From: Rugamonas sp. A1-17
GTDB taxonomy: Bacteria > Pseudomonadota > Gammaproteobacteria > Burkholderiales > Burkholderiaceae_D
Assembly (NCBI GenBank): GCA_025548565.1
Contig: JAJLPB010000011.1
Coordinates: forward strand, 124,001 to 188,000
Reading direction: 5' to 3'
DNA: 64,000 nucleotides
Below are positions 59,834 to 64,000 of the stretch, one piece after another. The notes beneath the pieces are model-generated. The model worked only from the letters and a program-made list of their open reading frames with translations. It was not told the DNA's origin and did not search any database. A program made the position numbers and the translations under genes. The number at the start of each line of letters is the position of its first letter. Position 1 is the first letter of the stretch.

Positions 59834-60637
59834 ATGACTGCCAGCGACACACAACAGAGCATCTTGATCGTGGACGACTCCGCGTTCGAACAGCGCATGC
59901 TGGTCGATCTGCTGAGCGAATTGCCATACAAGGTGTCGGTGGCCGTCAACGGCCTGCAAGGCTATCAACTGGCGCTGGCCCAGCATCCCGACCTGATCCT
60001 GCTCGACGTGCGCATGCCCAATATGGACGGCTACACCGCCTGCCGCCTGCTCAAGGCCAATCCCATCACCGAGGACATCCCCATCATCTTCCTCAGCGGC
60101 GCCGACGCCGACGAGGAACGCATCATGGGCCTGTCGATCGGCGGCGTGGATTTTGTCGCCAAGCCGTTTTCGCCGGGCGAACTGGCGGCGCGCATCCAGG
60201 TCCACCTGAAGCTGGCCCGCCGCGTCAGCCGGCAGCGCGCGGCCCCGGCCGCCGCACCGGCGCCGGCGCAGGGCCGTCCCGCCGAGGCCGACCCCGACGC
60301 GGTGCTGGTCAACGCCGCCAGGCGCCTGATCGCCGACAACCTGGCCTCGCTGCCCGGCCTGGCCGAAATCGCCCGCAGCGTCGGCACCTACCGGGAGAAG
60401 CTGTCGCAGGTGTTCCGCGAGCAGACCGGCATGACCGTGTTCGCCTACATCCGCGAGGCGCGCATCCGGCGCGGAGAGCAGCTGCTGCGCGACACCGACA
60501 TCGACGTGCAGGACATCGCCCTGATGATCGGCTTTAACAACGCCGGCAATTTCGCCACCGCCTTCCGCGAGCGCCTGGGCACGACCCCGAGCGCCTTCCG
60601 CCAGACCATCCAGCATAAAAAAACGCCGCACGGCTGA
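59834..60637 (+). CDS. Response regulator with REC and AraC-type DNA-binding domains
   Basis: A 267-residue protein. REC at about 9-125: LIVDDSAFEQRML, phospho-Asp in ILLDVRMPNMDGY (about 59), Lys in FVAKPFSPGEL (about 111). An Ala/Pro linker follows (about 140-155). The AraC helix-turn-helix pair lies at about 160-265: LPGLAEIARSVGTYREKLSQVFREQTG, FAYIREARIRRGEQLL and IALMIGFNNAGNFATAFRERLGTTPSAFR. GGTGGG precedes the ATG at 59834. No kinase is adjacent. The terminator of the chemoreceptor gene overlaps its last codons. Confidence 0.9.
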   Translation: MTASDTQQSILIVDDSAFEQRMLVDLLSELPYKVSVAVNGLQGYQLALAQHPDLILLDVRMPNMDGYTACRLLKANPITEDIPIIFLSGADADEERIMGLSIGGVDFVAKPFSPGELAARIQVHLKLARRVSRQRAAPAAAPAPAQGRPAEADPDAVLVNAARRLIADNLASLPGLAEIARSVGTYREKLSQVFREQTGMTVFAYIREARIRRGEQLLRDTDIDVQDIALMIGFNNAGNFATAFRERLGTTPSAFRQTIQHKKTPHG

Positions 60638-60650
60638 TGCCGGCGGCGTT
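60615..60650 (-). terminator. Rho-independent terminator of the chemoreceptor gene, overlapping the REC-AraC coding end
   Basis: Stem AACGCCGC / GCGGCGTT with a loop of about 13 bases, followed on the minus strand by a run of seven T residues. The T-run is encoded within the Lys-Lys codons of the convergent gene. Confidence 0.8.
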
Positions 60651-60670
60651 GTCGGGCGGCGCGGGACGCG

Positions 60671-62218
60671 TCAGCGCAGGCGGAACACCGCCACCACGCT
60701 GGCCAGCTTGGCGGCCTGGTCCTGCAGGGAACCGGCCGCGGCGGCCGCCTGCTCGACCAGCGCGGCATTCTGCTGGGTCACCTCGTCCATCTGCGTGATG
60801 GCCCGGTTGACCTCCTCGATGCCGGTGCTCTGCTCGCTGCTGGCGGCGGAGATCTCCGCCACCACATCGGTCACCCGGCGCACGCTGGCCACCACCTGCT
60901 CCATCGTGCTGCCGGCCTGCTGCACCAGCGCCGTGCCGTTGTCCACCTGCTGCACCGAATCGTCGATCAAGCCCTTGATCTCCTTGGCCGCCGCCGCCGA
61001 GCGCTGGGCCAGGTTGCGCACCTCGCTGGCCACCACCGCGAAGCCACGGCCCTGCTCGCCGGCGCGCGCCGCTTCCACCGCCGCGTTCAGCGCCAGGATG
61101 TTGGTCTGGAAGGCGATCCCGTCGATGACGGAAATGATGTCGACGATCTTGCGCGACGAGGCGCTGATCGATTCCATGGTGGCGATCACCTCGCCCACCA
61201 CCTTGCCGCCGTCGGCCGCCGTGCCGGACGCCGACTGCGCCAGCTGGTTGGCCTGGCGCGCGTTGTCGGCGTTCTGCTTGACGGTCGAGGTCAGTTCCTC
61301 CATCGCCGACGCGGTCTCCTCCAGCGAACTGGCCTGGCCCTCGGTGCGGGCCGACAGGTCCAGGTTGCCGCTGGCGATTTCCGCCGACGCCGTGGCGATG
61401 GTGTCGGTGCCGCCGCGCACCTCGCCCACCACCCGCAGCAGGCTGTCGTTCATGGCCTTGAGCGAATGCATCAGCTGGCCCGTCTCGTCCTTGCCGTGGC
61501 TGACGATGTTGGCGGTCAGGTCGCCCTCGGCCACGCGCCGGGCCAGGTCCACCGCCTCCTCCAGCGGCGCGGCGACAACGCGCGCCACCACCGTCGCCAG
61601 CACCGCGCTGACCACGATCAGCAGCGCCAGCGTGCCGAGCACCATCTTGCGCGACATCGAATAGGTGTCGGTGGCCGACTTGTCGGCGGCGGCGCTGCCG
61701 TCATCGTTGATCTTGACCAGCGCGTCGAGCTGCTCGTTGACCTGCCGGAACAGCTTGTTGGAGCCGCCGCGGAACAGCACGCGCGCGTCGTCCTTCTTGC
61801 CCTCGCGCGACAGCGCCGTCAGCTTGCCGCTGGTGGCCAGGTAATCGTCCAGCGATTTCTGCAGCTCACCATAGATGCGCTTCTCCTCGGGCTCGGACAC
61901 CAGCGCCGCGTACGACGCTTGCTGTTTCCTCAAGATTTCCAGGCGGGTCACCATCGACTTGTCGGTGGCGGTCATTTCAGCGTCCTCGGCCAGCAGGATG
62001 TGGGTGGCCTCGGAGATGCGGAAGCGCGACAGCGAGGTTTGCATCTGCCCCAGGTAGCGCACCGCCGGCATCCAGTTGGTGGCGATGTCGGTCGAGGCCT
62101 GGTTCACCCTGGCGAGCTGGCTGAGCGTGAACAAACCCAGGGCACAGGTCAGCGCGATCACCACGCCGAACGACACGATCAGCTTCTTGCCGATTCTTAA
62201 ATCATAAAACCATTGCAT
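60671..62218 (-). CDS. Methyl-accepting chemotaxis protein (four-helix-bundle sensor)
   Basis: A 515-residue chemoreceptor. Membrane helices at about 12-32 and 191-211 enclose a ~155-residue periplasmic four-helix-bundle sensor domain. HAMP at about 213-265. The signalling tip is [48 protein letters not shown] (about 350-400). Methylation segments have [16 protein letters not shown]. It has the class with a C-terminal short tail (VVAVFRLR) without a pentapeptide for CheR. The ligand is not predictable. Transcription ends at the terminator that overlaps the REC-AraC gene. Confidence 0.93.
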   Translation of the reverse strand: MQWFYDLRIGKKLIVSFGVVIALTCALGLFTLSQLARVNQASTDIATNWMPAVRYLGQMQTSLSRFRISEATHILLAEDAEMTATDKSMVTRLEILRKQQASYAALVSEPEEKRIYGELQKSLDDYLATSGKLTALSREGKKDDARVLFRGGSNKLFRQVNEQLDALVKINDDGSAAADKSATDTYSMSRKMVLGTLALLIVVSAVLATVVARVVAAPLEEAVDLARRVAEGDLTANIVSHGKDETGQLMHSLKAMNDSLLRVVGEVRGGTDTIATASAEIASGNLDLSARTEGQASSLEETASAMEELTSTVKQNADNARQANQLAQSASGTAADGGKVVGEVIATMESISASSRKIVDIISVIDGIAFQTNILALNAAVEAARAGEQGRGFAVVASEVRNLAQRSAAAAKEIKGLIDDSVQQVDNGTALVQQAGSTMEQVVASVRRVTDVVAEISAASSEQSTGIEEVNRAITQMDEVTQQNAALVEQAAAAAGSLQDQAAKLASVVAVFRLR

Positions 62219-62277
62219 GGTATCTCCTCAGGCCATTCCATATGGAAATATCATCATAAGTCGGAGGGCGGTGAATG

Positions 62278-62871
62278 TCACCCTTTCAGTGCGTGCAATG
62301 TGGCTTGGACGCTGTCCTGGCGCATCTGGCGCCGCCAGAAGAACCACGACACCAGCGCGTTGAACCAGTAGGCCGCGTACAGCAAGGCGGTCAGGTGCAG
62401 GCCGCGGCTGGCGTACAGCGGCACCGAGATGGTGTTGACCAGCAGCCAGAACGGCCAGGTGTCGAGGCGCCGTCCCATCAGCAGCAGCTGGGCCACGACA
62501 CTGAACATCAGCACCGCCGAGTCGATGAAGGGCGCGTAGGCGTTGGTGTAGGCCTGCAGCATCAGCCCGTAGCCCACGGTGGCCGCGATGCCGACGCCGA
62601 CCATCCAGCCCAGCGCGCCCAGCCTGGCGCGGCTGATCGGCAGCGCGCCGCCGGCGTCGCCGCGCAGCCAGCGCAGCCAGCCGATGAAGCAGGTGACGAT
62701 GAAGAACAGCTGCAGCGCCACGTCGGCGTACAGCTTGACGCTGTAGAACAGCGCGGCGAACATCGCGCAGCCCACCACGCCCAGCCACCATGAATGCACG
62801 TTGTTGCGTCCGGCCAGGACGATGGAGGCCGTCATGACGACGTTGGCGGCGATTTCGAGGGAGGAGGTCAA
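62278..62871 (-). CDS. PnuC-like nicotinamide riboside/vitamin transporter
   Basis: A 197-residue membrane protein with about seven hydrophobic segments. The pattern LEIAANVVMTASIVLAGRNNVHSWWLGVVGC at the N terminus, and LMGRRLDTWPFWLLVNTISVPLY later, fits the PnuC family, which takes up nicotinamide riboside or other vitamins by facilitated diffusion. The family N terminus starts at a TTG codon (62871), since the first ATG in frame (62835) would remove part of helix 1. No NadR or kinase partner is near. Confidence 0.8.
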   Translation of the reverse strand: MTSSLEIAANVVMTASIVLAGRNNVHSWWLGVVGCAMFAALFYSVKLYADVALQLFFIVTCFIGWLRWLRGDAGGALPISRARLGALGWMVGVGIAATVGYGLMLQAYTNAYAPFIDSAVLMFSVVAQLLLMGRRLDTWPFWLLVNTISVPLYASRGLHLTALLYAAYWFNALVSWFFWRRQMRQDSVQATLHALKG

Positions 62872-62993
62872 CAGAAGAGTCCAGTCCGGTGCGTGGTGGT
62901 GAATTGCTAGGCAAGGCGCTCATTTTCATCCAGCCGCACGGTGAACGCAATAGCCATGCCGCCGCCCGGATCGATGGTGGGCGATCGGCGGGC

Positions 62994-63022
62994 TTGACAT
63001 TCCGGCCGCATCTGGCAAATTG
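62994..63022 (+). promoter_or_regulatory. Possible sigma-70 promoter for the periplasmic binding protein gene
   Basis: A perfect TTGACA is followed 17 bases later by a poor -10 (AAATTG). The transcript would start about 20 bases before the ATG region at 63051. Confidence 0.4.
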
Positions 63023-63050
63023 TAGCCATAAGACTAGAAAGGGTTACGCC

Positions 63051-63821
63051 ATGCAAGCGCATCGCGTCGGTACCGTCATGGCGTTCATGGTCGCGTCCGC
63101 GCTGCCGGCGCAGGCCGCGCCGTGCCAGATGAAAATGGCGCTGGAACAATGGCCGCCCTATATGTACACCCGGCCCGGCGGCCCGCCGGCCGGGCTGGAC
63201 CTGGAGCTGGCGCAGGCGATCTTCAAGGAAGCCGGCTGCACGCTGCAACTGCTGCCCGTGCTGCCGACCGCGCGCCGCCAGCGCCAGTTCGAACAGGGCG
63301 GGCTGGACCTGCTGCTGGCCGCCTCCGACACCGCCGAGCGGCGCAAGTACGCGCGCTTCAGCCTGGCCTACCGCCATGAATCGGTGAGCGTCTTCACCCG
63401 CACCGCCAACCTGGCGCGCTACCGGGAGGTGCGCAGCGTCGAGGCGCTGGCGGGAAAAAAACTGTCGCTGCTGGCGCCCAAGCTGGGCTGGTATGGCGCG
63501 GCGTATGCGCGCGTGCAGCCACAGTTGCAGGAATCGGGCCGCCTGAGTACTTTCCTCAACTTCGGGCAGGGCTTGCGCATGCTGGACGCCGGACGGGCCG
63601 AGCTGATCCTCGGCGACACCGCCGCCCTGCGCCATGAGGCGCGGGAGCAAGGCATCGCCATCACGCCGCTGCCGTTCACCGTGCTGCGGGCGCCGGTGCA
63701 TCTGATGCTCAACAAGCGCAGCACCACTCAGGCCGAGCTCGACCTGCTCAACGCCGCCATCCTGCGGCTGGAGAAGCAAGGCGTGTTGGCGGAAATCCGC
63801 AGCCGTTACGGCGTCTCGTAG
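63051..63821 (+). CDS. Periplasmic solute-binding protein, SBP family 3
   Basis: A 256-residue protein with a signal peptide (to about residue 23, AQA-AP). The body has ALEQWPPYMYTRPGGPPAGLDLELAQAIFKEAGC, FEQGGLDLLLAASDTAERRKYARFS, LSLLAPKLGWYG and RAELILGDTAALRHEAREQG. This is the family 3 fold that binds amino acids or similar small molecules. No ABC transporter genes are adjacent, so it may be an orphan binding protein or feed a receptor; the chemoreceptor gene is 0.8 kb away. I chose the ATG at 63051 with AAGGG upstream. Confidence 0.85.
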   Translation: MQAHRVGTVMAFMVASALPAQAAPCQMKMALEQWPPYMYTRPGGPPAGLDLELAQAIFKEAGCTLQLLPVLPTARRQRQFEQGGLDLLLAASDTAERRKYARFSLAYRHESVSVFTRTANLARYREVRSVEALAGKKLSLLAPKLGWYGAAYARVQPQLQESGRLSTFLNFGQGLRMLDAGRAELILGDTAALRHEAREQGIAITPLPFTVLRAPVHLMLNKRSTTQAELDLLNAAILRLEKQGVLAEIRSRYGVS

Positions 63822-63831
63822 GCGCGGGCCG

Positions 63832-64000
63832 CTATTCGCGCTTCGGTTCCTGCTTGGGATCGTGATGCGCGGCCTCGCGATGCGGCGGCGCTTCGGCTGA
63901 CGGATGCTGCGCCACATGCTGCGGCTCTCGCGGCGGCGCTTTAGGCGGCGGGGTTGCCCGCGCCTCGGCTTGCGGATGCGGCGCAGGTTGCGGCCGAGCT
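63832..64000 (-). CDS. C-terminal end of a Pro/His/Ala-rich protein (partial)
   Basis: The last 55 or so codons of a gene that enters from the right edge. The translation is rich in Pro, Ala, His and Glu (PPREPQHVAQHPSAEAPPHRE) and ends QEPKRE. Such His/Pro tails occur, for example, in DUF3300 proteins, but this is only a guess. The overlapping frames are less credible. Confidence 0.5.
   Translation of the reverse strand, partial: ARPQPAPHPQAEARATPPPKAPPREPQHVAQHPSAEAPPHREAAHHDPKQEPKRE

Overview
The window looks like chromosomal DNA of a Betaproteobacterium of the Oxalobacteraceae (Massilia / Duganella / Janthinobacterium type). The reasons are very high GC, PEP-CTERM secreted proteins ending in the VPEPETYAMLL type of tail, a PhaM-type granule protein, many c-di-GMP and two-component proteins, and family-typical DUF3108, DUF3016 and DUF2975 genes. 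The genus is inference; no rRNA or tRNA gene was recognised here.

Layout. 1-1130: the N-terminal 300 residues of a Tn7-type TnsB transposase run off the left edge, with no TnsA gene before it. 1161-5180: a DEAD-box RNA helicase with two copies of the DbpA-type RNA-binding domain, then a tandemly duplicated two-gene cassette of small Asr-like (acid-shock-like) secreted proteins. Each cassette is preceded by four 10-bp-spaced TGTAA repeats that look like an OmpR/PhoB/RstA-class operator. 5187-11600: metabolic and secreted enzymes (SDR, M28 peptidase, dienelactone hydrolase, thioesterase, DUF3016, Tat-exported PhoX-type phosphatase). 11600-19000: an HD-GYP response regulator, a TonB receptor followed by an exported SAM hydrolase/adenosyltransferase-family protein, and a GAF-GAF histidine kinase. 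19000-22600: three PEP-CTERM proteins and small membrane or hypothetical genes. 22600-33110: a CHASE/PAS/GAF/GGDEF diguanylate cyclase fused end-to-start with queC, then the tamA-tamB pair and a 37-residue small gene overlapping the tamB stop codon.

33150-43700: an S9 peptidase, membrane and lipoprotein genes, a DUF2975-XRE pair, and a three-gene SMC-complex operon (kleisin, KITE and SMC ATPase; MksFEB/JetABC-like) without the JetD/MksG nuclease. 43700-55250: two paralogous DUF3108 genes, PhaM, a histidine kinase with a REC-TPR response regulator, tag coupled to an MnmC with a shortened and degenerate methyltransferase domain, OsmC, and a TPR-GAF-GGDEF protein. 55450-59020: an ECF sigma-factor locus (DUF4142 protein, YxFxxD-repeat secreted protein, ECF sigma, anti-sigma). 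A tnpB-only IS200/IS605-family element sits exactly between the sigma and anti-sigma genes and appears to supply the sigma-factor stop codon. 59020-64000: an HxlR regulator, a REC-AraC regulator, a chemoreceptor, a PnuC-like transporter, a periplasmic binding protein, and the 3' end of a Pro/His-rich gene.

The most interesting items are the TnpB insertion (its RuvC-II glutamate is replaced by glycine and its predicted guide matches the sigma gene), the nuclease-less SMC operon, the duplicated Asr-like cassettes with their shared operator, and the TnsB without TnsA. All calls come from reading the sequence and from memory of protein families; no database search was run.
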